Positions 11,582 to 24,371 of a stretch of DNA of 64,000 nt are shown here, piece by piece (position 1 is the stretch's first letter; each line of letters begins with the position of its first letter). The translations under genes were made by a program, and so were the position numbers. The DNA is taken from positions 620,001 to 684,000 of the forward strand of contig JAYWVB010000013.1 of assembly GCA_039881045.1 (NCBI GenBank). The letters run 5' to 3'. The DNA comes from Chaetomium olivaceum. Its lineage: Eukaryota; Ascomycota; Sordariomycetes; Sordariales; Chaetomiaceae. Below the pieces are notes generated by a model. It was not told the origin of the DNA, did not search any database, and saw only the letters and a program-made list of their open reading frames with translations.

Positions 11582-14228
11582 TTATTATTCATACCCCGCT
11601 ATGCCCTAAGGCGTGCCGGACCTTCAGCTATTTAATGTACAGGAAAACCGCGCCCTCGCGGGCCGGATGAAAAACCCATACCGACAGTTAAGGAAAGTAC
11701 ATGTGCGTGAGCCTGCGTATACAAAGAGAGGAGGCCTCCTGGCCTCCGAGGGAGGTGCGTGCTAGGCCGCCGCTTCTAGCTCAAGCCTCCTGGCCAAACT
11801 GAACATCATCAGCCTCCCTGAGTCCATTAGCCATTCCAGGACCCTCCCCGCGAGCCGTGCCGATGCAGGATCAATACCGTGTAGAACAGAGTAAAAGTCC
11901 CGTCGCGTTCGAATATCAGTTCTCTCCCATCTTCGAGTCAGCGGTGGGGCCAAACACCACACTACCAGGTGCTCGGCAGTCTCCCGTCCTTCGCCGCACT
12001 GGCAGGCGGGCGTTAGGATCTCTGGGACTCCTCGTGTAAACAGAAAGTCCCGTAGGCCTATTGCCCCCGTTCGGATCTGGACCAGCAGAGAACTCCTCGC
12101 CTTGGTGAGACCGTCGTGCCGTCTTAGCGTTTCATCTCGGAATAGCGTCTCTCGCTGATGGTCAAAGTCGTCCGCCGGTCTGGTGATTGCTCTACCGTCC
12201 CGCTCCTTTAGCCACCTCGCTCTCCAGGCGTCCTCTACCACACTGTCCGTGTCTGCGGCTCCCCCCGTCCAGCGCGCGATCGTGCTCGCGGCTTTCTCCA
12301 CTGCCGTGGGCTCCTGCAGTCCCACGGTTCGCGGCCGGCCCCTGTTGCCGCTCCTCGGGCGGAGCCTCTGCTGTATCTTGCGACAGGCAGTGAGAATGAT
12401 CCCCCCTGCGGTCCTCTTGCCGCCCTGGCCGTCGTCCAGGTCGGTTCGCTGGAGTCTGGTTTCAAAGTCTGCAAGCCGTTTGTTGAAATACAGGTCTAAC
12501 GGTGGCACCCACGTCTCCGTCTCGAGGTTGCGAATGGGAGTGGCTTTGAAGGCTCCCGCCACAATCCGCAAGCTTTTGTTCTGGACCTTCCCGAGGGCCC
12601 CGGTGATGCCTTTCCTTACCGGCTCTCCTTCCACGTCCGTGGGGATGTGGAACGACGATGCGCCATAGGCCAGCGCTGACCGGATGCACTTTGTGTACAC
12701 TTCTCGCGCCTTGGCTAGCCCTGGTCCCCACGTTTTCGCCGCTATTCTCGACAGTGCGTAGCTCTGGGTCTTCATTTTCTTTTCCACCGCCGCAAGGTGG
12801 GCTTTCCAGTTGAGCTTCCGGTCCAGCCAGACTCCCAGGAACCTGGCAGACTCCGTCGGTCTGACGGGGCTGGTGCCCCCCCCTGGGTTGGTGAGGTTTA
12901 GCTCGTTTGTCCACTGCCGTCGTCCCTTGTTGAAATGGATGAGTTCGCTCTTTTCCGGGGCAAACTTCATCCCCCGACTGTCGGCCCATCGTAGACACGT
13001 TTCCCACGCCGCCTCTAGTTGCCGGACGTTAGCCTCGGGGTTACGACCAAATACCATGAGGTTGGTGTCATCCGCAAACCCCGCTATAGCCAAGTGAGGG
13101 TGTTCGTCTTTTAGCTGCTTGTATAGTGAGGAAATGTAGAGGATGAAGAGGACAGGGGAAAGGGGTGAGCCTTGGGGGACCCCTGCCCGAACTGCCGTCG
13201 GTGCCGCTGCCTTGCCGTCAAAAAGGAGGGTGGCCTCGCGGCCCGTCAACCAGTCTTTCGTCCAGAGGACTAGCCACCTCGGGTAGCCCATTTCCCGCAG
13301 CGTTGCTACAATCGGGTGTGGTTGACCGTGTCAAAGGCTCCTGAAATGTCGAGTTGCAGTAGGGACGCCGCGGCCTTCTGTCTCCACGCCTCCTGGACCT
13401 GGGCTACTACTAGCCGGACAGCCAGCTCTGTGGAGCGATGTGCCCTGTTTCCCATCTGTTCGTCTGGTAACAGGCCGTTGGCTTCTGCCGCTTGAGTGAC
13501 CTTTTTGGCGACCACTGACTCTATTACCTTCCCTAGGGTTGGCAGCAGCGCAATGGGCCTATATCCCCCCGGGGTCTGATACACTGGCGGTGCTTTTCCC
13601 GGCTTCGGTAGTACTACGGTCCTTGCCCTTTTGAAGCGGTTGGGAAACCATCCCAGTTCCAGGCATCTCGTCACTAATACGGCGAGCACTTCAGCCAGTG
13701 ATGTTCCACACGCCTTCAGTAGACCCATCGGCAGCAGGTCCTCCCCTGGCGCCTTCCAGGGGCTTGCTCCTCCTATTGCCTTCGTGACCTCGGTCGGTGT
13801 CACTGCCTGAGAGACGTCGAAGCCCGGGTTCCAGCTGCCCAGGAAGGCTTGGTCTTCCACGTCCGTTAGGTTGGCCGGAGGGTCCGGGAAGAACCTCTCG
13901 GCCAGTGCGCTTGCCTTCTGATCATGCGTTTCGGCTGTTACCCGCCCGGACGAGTCCTTAAATGCCGGTAGCCTCGGTGGTTCGGGCGGCAAAAAGCTCC
14001 GTAGCCTAGCCCATCTTTCCAGTCTCCAGATCCGGTCAGGCTTCTCTGCCTCGCTTGCGTCCTGCAGATTGTTCCTCCAAGCCCTCGTCCGCGCTTCTCG
14101 CGTTGTTCTGGCAAGGTCCTTGAGCCTTTCGCCGAGCTCCTCCCAACAGTACTCTGCCCGAGTCTCCTTCGCCAGCCTTTCTGCCCTCCGGGCCTCCCGG
14201 GCGGCCTGTTGCATCTCCGCAGTCCACC
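11582..14228 (-). mobile_element. 5'-truncated LINE (non-LTR retrotransposon), copy 1
   Basis: This is a LINE insertion read on the minus strand, with the 3' end at the left. The 3' UTR (11582-11761) ends in a short (TAA)n-like tail and matches the 3' UTR of the fragment at 48.5-48.7 kb. The 5' end stops inside the ORF2 gene, just upstream of the reverse transcriptase domain, and the endonuclease and ORF1 are missing. A perfect 14-bp target-site duplication flanks it, as expected from target-primed reverse transcription. Homology to the copy at 43.6-45.9 kb is high along the whole shared RT region. Confidence 0.93.
11762..14228 (-). pseudogene. LINE ORF2 fragment: reverse transcriptase plus C-terminal zinc-finger-like region, frameshifted
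   Basis: Two open blocks, 14228-13306 and 13291-11762, are the two halves of one reverse transcriptase. Visible RT motifs are LQLDISGAFDTVNH, AGVPQGSPLSPVLFILYI and the catalytic GFADDTN. The C-terminal region has a CQCGEGRETAEHLVVWC Cys/His cluster typical of LINE ORF2 ends. I see no RNase H signature between them. Compared with the other copy, one base is missing near 13300, directly after the codons for NHTRL, which brings a TAG into frame. The copy therefore cannot make ORF2 protein, and it also lacks an endonuclease. Confidence 0.9.
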
Positions 14229-14242
14229 CTCTAATTATATTA
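14229..14242. repeat. Target-site duplication, 5'-end copy of LINE insertion
   Basis: This is identical over 14 bases to 11568-11581 and marks the 5' truncation point of the LINE. Confidence 0.9.
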
Positions 14243-16551
14243 CCTCTATAGCATGCGATCGAGCACCATTGTCCACGGCCTACCCGAACTTGTTCAGGCA
14301 TATTTCTTCGCCCAATTCGAGCGGATAGTAAATTTTCAGCATAGAGGCACTTGTCTGTCAGGGTTTAGATCGCCATGGTATCCAGAACAGTACATCAAAC
14401 CCTCGAGAACCGAGCACAGACAATGCCACGTAGGTTCAGGCAACTGAGTTCAACGCCACGCAAGGTGTGGTGGTGGTTTGGTTGGATGTAGACGAGTGGT
14501 AGATTGTTTACCAGCGAAGAAAGGTTGGAAGTGGGTGGAGAAGTGGGAGAGGGTCGGTTTGAAAAATAAGAATGGCATCTGAGTTCATGTACAGCGGCGG
14601 GGCACCCAAGGCTCCAAGAGTCTCGCCCGTGCGTTACGATTCCAGTTTATCGGGCTGCGTTGCGACGAGCTTGAAACATTAACACAAGAGCGCATCGACC
14701 GCAAGAGGTCATATTTTCATGCGATGTGGGCGGAAAGATGGAAGGGGGTAATGGCGAACCTTGGACTCAAAGACCTCCTCGCGGACCCATCGTAAACTAA
14801 CACCAAGCAGGACAAGGAGGAGCGTTCTCAGCCCAGCCCCTGAGTCGCCTGTAAAGCCAGCCTGATAATGCAGAAAATATATAGGCCCAGCGAGTGCTGC
14901 ACGAGGGGAGTGTTGGTCTGGACGATGACCGACATGGTCTCACCCACACGGCGAATCTCAAGCACAAAAGGTAGTGGCGCCATTTGTAATGATCATAATG
15001 GTTCTGCATCTTCAGAACGCGGTATGGTATGTAAGGTATGTGGAGGCGCGCGGGCCAGATAGCAACGGAGAAAGCGGCCCTAGATGGCCCAGCCTGAACT
15101 GGGAGGGTTTTGTTATTTTATTCAATCCATGTCTGCGATAACCATAATTCAATCACGGGTTCCAGATTTGTAGCGTAGTGAGTCGTTTGCGTGCTCGACG
15201 TCTCAGCAGGCGAGAGTTGGCAGCCTCTGGCTGAAAAAAGGCTAGACTGTAAAGAAAGATATTATCGAGCAGAAAAGTCGAGTAGGGGAGACCGAGTAAG
15301 GAAATAATCCAGTAAATATAGTTGTTTGTTTTCAGTTAATGTCGAAAACTAAGGTACCTAGGTATAACTAAGAGGTGTAGGTCTACCTACCCCGGAGTAG
15401 AGTTCAGCTTATTTTACTACGGGGAAAATACCGACGTACTCGTCCATCTTATTCCCTACTAGGGCAAATCTTAGAGATATCTATTTTCTTCTGGATGAAA
15501 CAAGGGCTACCTATCTCAGAGATGCGTCATGCGGACGTCCGGTCTGTTGTTACCTAGTACCCTAACTCAGCCACGGCTAGCCACGGCTACAACTTCGGAA
15601 TACCACAAGTTAAAATACTACATTACCTAGCCTTAGTCTACCGTTGATGCCTAGGCAGATAGGTAGGCATTTGGTGGGCTCACGTAACCTAGAGACTCTG
15701 ATTTGTGTATGTAAACCTTCTCTTGTTCCCAACTTTAGCTTGAAGATCATGTACTCCCGTCTTTTACTTCAGAACCGTAGAGGATCTCACAAGGATGACT
15801 TCCGCAGTCGTTCCAATTTCCCAGTGTCTCGTCAGCTTGCACGAATGGCTCTCGACACTTGTTCCCGGTCCCATATCCCTCTCTGATGTCAACATCAAAA
15901 AAGCATTCATGGGACACGACGTAAACGATGAATGGGGTCTCCTCGTCAAAGTCAATTGCTCCATCTCGAGTACGGACAATGATGACACTTGTGTGGTCTA
16001 TCTTCGGGCCGGGAAGAGTTGAACTCCTCGTCTCGGCGGGCCAAAGGCGTTGGACATACTCGTTATTTAGCCCTTGCCTATATTCCCGTCTTTCATCTTG
16101 CAAAGAGGGCTTTGACAAAAGAGGATGCTTCTAACATGGTCGGGGTTAGCACCTTCTACAACTCGCCGAGATTGAGTCCGGTTGCATGTACCTTCCTCAG
16201 CTTCAGGTTTTGCTCCCGTCGTGACACAAGCAGGTGCCTGGTACTGTACCTTACCTACCTACCTAAGAGGGGATCAAAGCCTATAGCCAATCGATAGCGC
16301 CCCATTAATCTCCGTAACCAGCCCCCGTCCCGTCCTCCTTGGGTCTTGGCTGCTTGGCTCAGGGCAGCCCCACTCCGCTGCAGAGGCACCGACAGGGGCC
16401 GAAGAACATTGAAGTTCGGCCCGCAGCCACCGAACCGTCTCTTTTCTCTTCGTCTCTTCGACTTCTTTTAACCAGGCATGCGTCTCCTGGCCGAGGGAGC
16501 AGTTGTCAACCTTTTCGTCCCATCTGGATAAGATACTGCTCTGCCGCGGCC
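14243..16551. other. Long intergenic region, partly AT-rich
   Basis: No supported gene. 15080-15640 is AT-rich with several CCTACC/ACCTAGG-like short motifs, and a run of ACCTACCT repeats lies near 16250. A minus-strand open stretch at 15747-16118 has protein-like composition but no recognisable domain. The last ~200 bases are the presumed 5' UTR of the FRE-like gene. Confidence 0.4.
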
Positions 16552-18444
16552 ATGAGTTTATTTAATTACCACTTCATTGACCTGTCTACGGCCGAGAAGC
16601 AGGTCCGCCGCCAGACTCTCGATAAATATGCGCTTTACGCTCAGCTGTCCGTCTTGGCACCGGTTGCTGTTCTCCTGATATCGCGTCTATGGAAGCAGTC
16701 GTCCAAGGTTGGCGCATCCGAAGGCCGTTATGCCCCTGTGCCGAGCTCTCCGGTGCTGAAAGAGCGCAGGAACAGCCAGGTGGGAACTTGGAGTTCTCGG
16801 TCTAGGAGGCTGCAATGGTGGTTGGGTGAGGATGTTGTGGTGGCCGGGTGGGTATTGGGCCAGAGAGATCGTACGTGCAACCTTCCCCATAATTTGAGGT
16901 TCTTTCAAATGTTCGGGGCACCATGGTTAACAAGTGGAAGAATGGGTTGTTGGGCTGTTATGGAGCGCTTGGCTGCTGTTGCTCTCTGTGTTAGAAACCG
17001 GGGATGGTAAGTTACAATCCCTCTCTCCCATCACATTGTACTGACCTCCACAGACTACCTGCACCTGACGAAGAGACTCGGCGTCGTTGCCATCTCACAA
17101 TGGCCGCTCCAGTACCTCCTAGCGCTCAAGTCACTTAACCCTGTCGCCTACCTCCTCCAATCCTCTCACGAGCAGGTCAACCGCTGGCACAGGGTCCTGG
17201 CGCGCGTCACAGCCGCCTTGTTGTCCCTTCATGCGGGTCTCTACCTCAACTTCTTTGTGGAGAGGGACCGCCTTGACCGGCTGGTTGATCCCGTCGTTTT
17301 ATCAGGAGTCATAGGCTTCGGCGGCCTGCTCTTGATCGCTACCACAGCCCTCCGACCGGTTCGCCGTTATTCGTACCGGCTGTTCTTTGTTATCCACTTC
17401 CTTGCGGGAGTCATCGTGCCCGTGCTCATCGTCATTCATGCCACCCCGGCTAGAACGTTCCTCTTCGAGTCTCTCGGTGTCTTCTTCCTCGACCTGGCCT
17501 CCCGCAAGATGGACACAGTGACAGGGCATGCCACGGTTGAATCGATTTCAGGCACGAACCTCGTCAAGGTCTCGGCCAGCATACCCAACTCCAAGGTTAA
17601 CCGCTTCCGTGCGCGTCCCGGTTCTCATATCTACCTCAGTATTCCGGCCGCAGCTCGTAAATCGATGAGCGCCGCATCCGCCTCGCACCTCCTGTTCGAA
17701 TTTATGTTCAACCCTTTCACGGTCGCAGCCATGGACGAAGAGAGCCCGGATTTGACCTTGGTTGCCCGGCACTGCAGTGGCCCCATGACCACGGCTCTGA
17801 GGGGATTCGCAGGCATAACAAACCCTACCAATGTGAACGTCACGAACCAGGACAAGATACCTCTGTCAATCGAGGGCCCGTACGGAGCGGCCAGCCGCCT
17901 CTCTCGGCTACGCAATGACTTCGACCGGATCCTGCTTGTTGCCGGTGGTGTCGGTGCGACCTTCACCCTCCCGCTATACCGCGCTATCATCAACGAAAAC
18001 CCGACGGCACGGGTGGAGATGGTGTGGGCCGTTCGGTCGGCGGGCGACGCGACGTGGGCCGTGACTGGGAAGGAAGCCCAGACGCTCCTAAAGGACGATA
18101 ATATCCACATCTTCATCACGGGCGACGCCTCCGACCCGGAAGGGACCGAGTTCTTCAGGCGGAGAGCGGCCGCTGGCCGCACTGACGATGGCGCAGACGG
18201 TGAGGTCGAGATGAGCACCATGCACAGGGACGCCCGCCGCGAACAGTACACATCGCAGCACAACCGAAAACGGCCTGACCTCCAGAAGATTGTCGATGAT
18301 ATGTTTAGGTATGGCCAAGAGGAGCGGGTTGCGGTGCTTGTGTGCGGCCCCAGCGAGATGGCTAGGGAGCTGAGGGCACACCTCGGCGTCTGGGTCCACA
18401 GGGGGCGGTCGGTTTGGTACCACAAGGAGGGCTTTGGGTTTTAG
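16552..18444 (+). CDS. Ferric reductase / NADPH oxidase-like transmembrane flavocytochrome (FRE/NOX superfamily)
   Basis: This encodes a membrane flavocytochrome that passes electrons from NADPH through FAD and haem across a membrane, as in ferric-chelate reductases and NOX enzymes. Exons are 16552-16870, 16941-17006 and 17054-18444 (introns 70 and 47 nt), totalling 592 codons. The start at 16552 sits in GCCATGA. Helices follow a cytosolic N-terminus; the second exon supplies a Leu/Trp-rich helix ending in LETGDDYLHLTKRLG. Haem-ligand His residues are likely in the LHAGLYLNFF and FVIHFLAG helices. The FAD motif is NPFTVA, in place of the usual HPFT. LLVAGGVGATFTLPLYRA and VLVCGPSEMA are the NADPH-binding elements. 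A charged insert (about 18180-18290) splits the NAD domain. Metal reduction versus superoxide production cannot be decided from sequence. No frame breaks. Confidence 0.85.
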
Positions 18445-18724
18445 GAGCGTAGAAAATAGTCATACATTGCCCGTGTCGAGGGCATTCAACCGAGATGTTG
18501 TCATGGTATCTGTGCCGCTAATTCTAATACCTCCGAGCCCGCGTTTCGTCATACAGGTAGGCCCAACGCGAACTCCGCTTTCCCCGACCCAACCCATTCT
18601 AAAGGAGCGAAAAGTGATTGCAGGAACGCCAGAGACATTGCAAACCGTTATCCATACATTCTGCGCGAGAGCGCGGCAGAGTCATCATCCATTCCCATAG
18701 CCTTCTCCTCGCTGGCGGAGCTCG

Positions 18725-19637
18725 TTAATCCGAGCGCTTCTTTGCGCTGCCATGGTCGCCGGCAGCCTCGGCGTCCTTCCCCACCGTCGGCGCGGAGACG
18801 CCAACATCGCCGGCATCGTCCTCGTCCCAGGCATCCACTTCATTCTCGTCCCAGTTATCGACCTCCTCCTCCAGCGTCACCGCCCCCCGCTGCCCCTCCG
18901 CACCACTCCCCCCAACAACCACCCCCTCCTCATGCCCGCCGCCCAAAACACCCCTACCCCCAATCCCAGGCCCCTCCCCCAGCTCCAAATCCTCCAACCC
19001 CTCCTCACCACCACCCTCCCCCGTCGGCACCGCCGTATACTTCCTCACCCGTTTCCGCTCCAACATCCTCTTATGATACCACGAGCACAGCGCCAGCCCC
19101 ACCGCCGCACCGACCACGTTGGCCGCGACATCCAACAGATCGAACGAGCGGCCGTTGGGCAGCACGGCCTGCAGCACCTCGGACCCGACCGCCAGCCCCG
19201 CGCCGCACACCACGAGGGTGAGGTGCACGGTGCGGCGGCGGGTCGTGTCGATCACCCAGTAGAAGGCGACGGTCAGCAGGAAGAAGGTCAGCAGGTGCAG
19301 GACCTTGTCGTTGATCGGGACGGTGGTGGAGTCGAGCTGCAGCGAGGACAGGCCCGCGTAGCCGGCGATGAGGAGGAGGAGGGCGAATACGCCTGTTGTA
19401 GAGAGTGAAGGGGGCGTGTGTTAGTAGGTTGGGCTTGGTTTGGTGAAGATGGGGAGCGAGGTAGGGAGGGATTGTAGGGATTGTGGGTAATGCGCAGGTA
19501 AGAGAATGCAAGCAAGAACTTCCTCAGCTTCTTCCATGAAGATCAGAGCATGTGGCGTCTCGGCGCAACGATCGAAGAAAGCTGTTGGGTGGGAAGTGGA
19601 ACTGAAACGCACCTGCAAAGGGAAGCCGTATCCTCAT
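18725..19637 (-). CDS. VanZ-like multi-pass membrane protein
   Basis: Exons are 19637-19613 and 19392-18725, separated by a 220-nt GT-AG intron, giving 231 codons. The first exon encodes only MRIRLPFAG, completing its last codon across the junction. About four hydrophobic segments follow, including FALLLLIAGYAG, LHLLTFFLLTVAFYWV and NVVGAAVGLALCSWYH. The order of helices, with a conserved Asp/Lys loop (INDKVLH) and SFDLLDVAANVVGA, fits the VanZ-like family. The C-terminal third is a hydrophilic Gly/Glu/Asp-rich tail. Fungal VanZ-like proteins have no well established role. The gene ends tail-to-tail with the FRE-like gene 280 bp away. Confidence 0.75.
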
Positions 19638-20746
19638 GATTTCTTAGGTTTGCTTTGATATTTTGGTATCGGTTGCATGCAAATCGATGGGGATTTGTCA
19701 CAGGTTTTGCGACGTCATTGTTATTGATTGTATGCAATTGTAGAGTTGGTCGGGTGTTTCGTGCCCCAAGATCTGGCGCTGTCGGTGTCAGATTCAGGGC
19801 CTCACAAGGCAGCCTACAGTTACGAGATCGGGGAGCTCCAGCCTCACAAGAGGGGCCCGGGGATTGTGGCGCTACCTAGGATGGCAGGTCCCGAACAAAG
19901 ACGGCTTGGGGCTGACGCAGCGTGCGCAGGCCGCAGGACAAGCGACTGATTCAAGTCGCGGCCTGGGGAAGGTGGGGCTTTTAGTGCTCTTGGCCTGTCG
20001 CGACGCCTGGGCTTCACCCCGAATCCCTGCTGCTGCAAGTACTGAACTGCACAACAACCACCTAACAATCATCATCGGAGACCGGACCGAAGAACCTAAT
20101 CAATTGCCCAGAGCCGTTCCTAGTGTTTTTCTTTTATTAGCAAATTGGTAAATTTATTTCTTTGTTCCATTGGACATCACCTACTTTCTCCATCTCACTC
20201 TGCATCCCACTTCGTCAACGCAAGACATATCACGTGATCACTAGACACTCCGCTCACTGCTCGAGGGTACCACTTGGAGACCATCTAAGTGCATCACTTA
20301 CACTTGGAATTGAAGTGTGCAAAATCAAAAACATTCATAGCGTCTTACTTCAACTTTTCAAGATCTCATAAACCAATTTTTGGGCTCGAATTTGTTCGTT
20401 GTCAACAGCGCGACAAAGGACGACGGACGCTCTCAAGGTACCTCCCACTTCCTAACCGGCGCCAGCAAAAGGAGCCCCCTTGTCCAGAAACGGCAGAAGC
20501 CTGCTTCCGAAGTTGACTTCACGTCCAACTCGCCCAAAATCGGCCATCACAGAAACCATCGGGACACAACCACGGCATCGCCTATTGCCTCAAAACTTCA
20601 TCTATCGCCCCTACCGACAACGCGCTTTTTGCCCATGTGACTCTGACGCCCTGAATTGCTCCGGTGCCGGCTGACTACGAGCGCGTTTCCGGCGCATGGC
20701 GACCGAGCGACGAACATCCCCCTAGCCATCCCGGACCCGGAAAAAA
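19638..20746. promoter_or_regulatory. Divergent intergenic region between VanZ-like gene and SPT7
   Basis: The two genes are transcribed away from each other, so their promoters and 5' UTRs must lie here. I can point to no specific element. No gene seen. Confidence 0.4.
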
Positions 20747-23700
20747 ATGTCCATCACGAACGGCCAGCCTGCCTGGCACACGCCGAACTCCAGCCAGGCT
20801 AATGGGAGCAGAATGAACCATGGCGTTGTGGATGATGGCCCGTTGCCGATGCAGACTCCGAGCGACAATCCACTCGCGCTGATGCCTGAGGCATCCGACC
20901 CCGACGACGACCATCGACGCGCTCACTTTGCAAATCTGTTTCGTCGCGCCGAAGGAAGGCTTGCGCTACTGTTTGGCGACAATGGCGAATACAATCAACA
21001 CGGTCTCGACACCCTCAAACGCCCCCCGACCCCGATCGCACCCCTGCTACCGCCCACGACAGACCACGCGCCGGCCCAAGAGCCACCCCGAAAGAAGGCA
21101 AAGCGCGTCATCGATGAAGACGACTACGGCGATGACGACGATGACGAGGACGAGGACGAGGAAGACGATACCGCTCCCACATCACAAACCCTACATCATA
21201 AGCACGCCAATGACGATGCCGCCGCTAGGACCCTGCTGTCGCCGTCCAAGTCCGGTAGCTCGCCGGTCCACTCCGTCTCATCGCCCGGGAGACATGCCGC
21301 CAAGACTCGCGAAGATGGATCGCATACACAAGCCAAGTCCTCCGAGGACGCGCGCAAGGAGCTAGAAGAGGCGCGCAATGCGACCGAGGTGGCCGCCAAG
21401 CAAAGCTTCCACACTCTCTTTTACACGCTCGAAAACGACCGGACGGCTATGCTTGAGCAGCAACAGCTGGAGGAGTCTGAAAAGCAGCTGCAGGCTGAGA
21501 TGGACAAGACGCATCATAGCCACACGAGCCAGCCGGAGCAGAACCACGGCTCGCTCAGCAACGCTAACCTCGGCGCATCAAGTCTCACCCTGAAGCACCT
21601 CATCGCCAGGATAGACATGAAGCGCGACCAAGTACGCGCATCCGACGCCGAACTCCGATCGCTCATGAACGAAGTCCGTAAGAACCGGAGCAAGTGGGCG
21701 AGCGAGGAGAATGTGGGCCAGGAAGAACTCTACGAGGCGCTCGAGAAGGTGCTCAGCGAACTCAAGGCGCACACCGAATACTCGACTCCTTTTCTAAACA
21801 GGGTCAACAAGAGGGATGCACCCGACTATTACAACTGTAAGTTGCCATCCCCTCACCATCCTTGGGCGAGCGGCTCGTTTAACAATTTGCAGTCATCAAA
21901 CACCCCATGGACCTCGGGACGATGACCAAGAAGCTCAAAGGTCTCCAGTTCAAGTCCAAGTCCGACTTTGTCACCGATCTCAACTTGATATGGGACAATT
22001 GCCTCAAATACAACCAGGACATGGGGCACCCGCTTCGCCGCATGGCGAATGGCATGCGTAAAGAGGCCGAGAAGCTCATTCCACTCATCCCGGATGTCAC
22101 CATAAGACCCAGAGCGGAAGTCGAGGCGGAAGAACGCCGGAAACAGAACGGCGGCGAAGACGACGGAGGCGACGATAGCGACGACGAGCCGATAATGTCG
22201 TCTCGGGGTCGTAAAGCAGGGACAAAAGGCACCAACAAGTCCCGGAAAGCACCGTCCGATCAGAAGGAAGGCAAGGAGGGAACCCCAAGCGTGGACCAGA
22301 AGCCAGTGCTGCAACTTAACGGGATCCTCGCCAAAACTCACCGGGAAGGTTCCGAGGTAGACAGCAGTAATGGTTTCGGCACGCCCCAGATCGGCGGTTC
22401 CCTGACCCCTAGCGGCGCCAATGGCCAATCCGGCATCAGCAATGCTGACGCCATGGAAATCGACGGCCCGTCATTAAACGGCATGGCCCTTGACCAAGCG
22501 TTAGGGGAGGCCGCAGAACAAGCCTATGAGGATGACGCCTACAAGATCTGGAAACAGGTCACCAAGAAGGACCGAGCCCTCGTCGCCAAGGAGCGCTACC
22601 AGCTTTTTGCTGGCAACAAGCTGAACGTGGAGGAGCCCGCCCTCTTGAGGAGCAAAGTAGGGATGCGCCGCTTCCTAAAATCTCGCAGAGAAGCGGAAGC
22701 CCTTGGTATTATCCATGGCTCGCACCTCGACGCTTCGGCCGCCGGTTCCAAGGACGGAGCAAAGGCGCCCGAGACGCTCGCCGAAGGCATGGAAGACGAG
22801 GGTGACCGGACGGTTCCTTCTTACTACGAGCCCCAAACCATCATTCCTGATATCGACCCGAAGCTTCAATGGATCGAGGACGGCGAGGGGCACGTCATCA
22901 ACCAACATGAAGACATGCTTCGGCTTATCCCACCCGGTCATTTCCTTCCGCCAGAGAGCCGCCTCACGAGCAAGTTCGACGCCAACATGCGGCAGATGCA
23001 AGAAACTCGCAAGCTCTGCTCCAAGGTCGGCGTCATCAAGCAAATGCAAATTCAGACTCACGTAAGCGTTGTCGTCCGATTCAAGTACTGGGACCAACTG
23101 ACTGACCCTAGCAGGTGTACACTAATCAATTTCCTAAATACAACCCGGAGCCCTTTGTAGAAGCCGACGCTGAACCAGCGTTTATGGCCGGGGAAGGGCC
23201 AGTCATGGCACCCGAGACGTGCAGGTTGGCAATGCAACGTTCCGTGGCCAAAATCTTCTACCACGCCGGCTTCGAAGAGCTGCAGCCTTCGGCACTCGAC
23301 ACGGTAACAGACATCGCCGGTGATTACTTCCAGAAACTGGTCCGCACCTTCGGTGTCTATCGGGAAGCCGAGAAGAAGCCGGCCACGGGCGTCTTCGCCG
23401 AACGGGGCGCCCGCTCCCAACCCCGCTTTACCCCGGAGGAGGTGATCCTCCACACCCTCAACGAGAATGGTCACGACGTCGACTCGCTCGAAGGCTACGC
23501 CCGTGACGACATCGACCGTCTGGGTAATAAGCTTAGCCAGATCCACGAACGGATGAAGGCCCATCTCGCCGACTTGCTCCGCCCGGCCCTTACCGACGGC
23601 GGCGCAGACGGCTCCGGCGCGTTTAACGACGGCAGCGACCAATTCGTCGGCGGCGACTTTGCGGAAGAGCTCGGCGAGGATTTCTTCGGCTTCAAGGCTC

Positions 23701-24371
23701 TCGGCCTCGACAAGGACTTCGGCCTCGAGATGATGTCGGTGCCCTTGCACCTCCTCCAGTCGCGCGTGCGCAACCAGTACCAGATGCAGACCCAGACCGT
23801 CGGCGGGCCCATCACCGAGGACCTCTTTGAGCCGCTGCCGCCGTCGGAGCCTGTCACGCGCGAGTCCATCCAGGAGCAGATCGGCCTGGTCCGCAACTTC
23901 TTCCTTGCGAAACTGCACGCTAACGGCGATGCCCCGCTGGTCGAGGACGAGGACCTGCCGCCCAAGCAGCGCCGCGCGCGCCCTCGTCTCGGCGCCACGG
24001 GTAAGATCGTCTCCCCGCAGAAACGCAGCCCCAAGGAGCAGATCGCCATGGCCAAGAAAAAGAAGAAGCTCGAGTCGGGCGCCGCCCAGATCACGGACGG
24101 CCTCAACGCCAAGTCTGGCCCTGCGGGGAGCGTCTCGCCCGAGAAGAAGAAGGCCCTGCAGCAGCAGCTCAATGGCAAGGGCGGTCCCGTGCTGAACCCC
24201 CCCGGTGTTAATGGTGGTGGTGCCGGTGGCGGTGGCGGCCCTAATGGTCTGGCGGTGCCGGCACCCGCTGCTGCGGGCGGGGATACCACGGACGGCGGCG
24301 CCAGCCAGGCTACCGACAAGGACGATGCGGCGACGGGCATGATGAGCCCGGAGAGCTTGGAGCATCGGTAG
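20747..24371 (+). CDS. spt7: SAGA complex subunit Spt7 (bromodomain plus histone-fold protein)
   Basis: Spt7 is a structural subunit of the SAGA coactivator in the nucleus. Exons are 20747-21836, 21893-23061 and 23115-24371 (introns 56 and 53 nt), totalling 1,172 codons in perfect frame. The N-terminal region has an acidic patch after RKKAKR (DEDDYGDDDDD, about residue 125). The bromodomain spans about 325-430; intron 1 interrupts it after DAPDYYN and exon 2 resumes IKHPMDLGTMTKKLK, followed by the acetyl-lysine-binding segment WDNCLKYN. Exon 3 encodes the histone fold (CRLAMQRSVAKIFYHAGFEE and following, about 785-850), which in yeast pairs with Taf10. Bromodomain followed by a histone fold identifies Spt7 rather than other bromodomain proteins. 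The C-terminus is Lys/Gly/Pro-rich low complexity. Confidence 0.92.

Noticed and set aside
23058..24365. 435-residue minus-strand open frame opposite SPT7
   Set aside because: It is antisense to the histone-fold exon of SPT7 and shows only Arg/Leu-rich composition without a domain.
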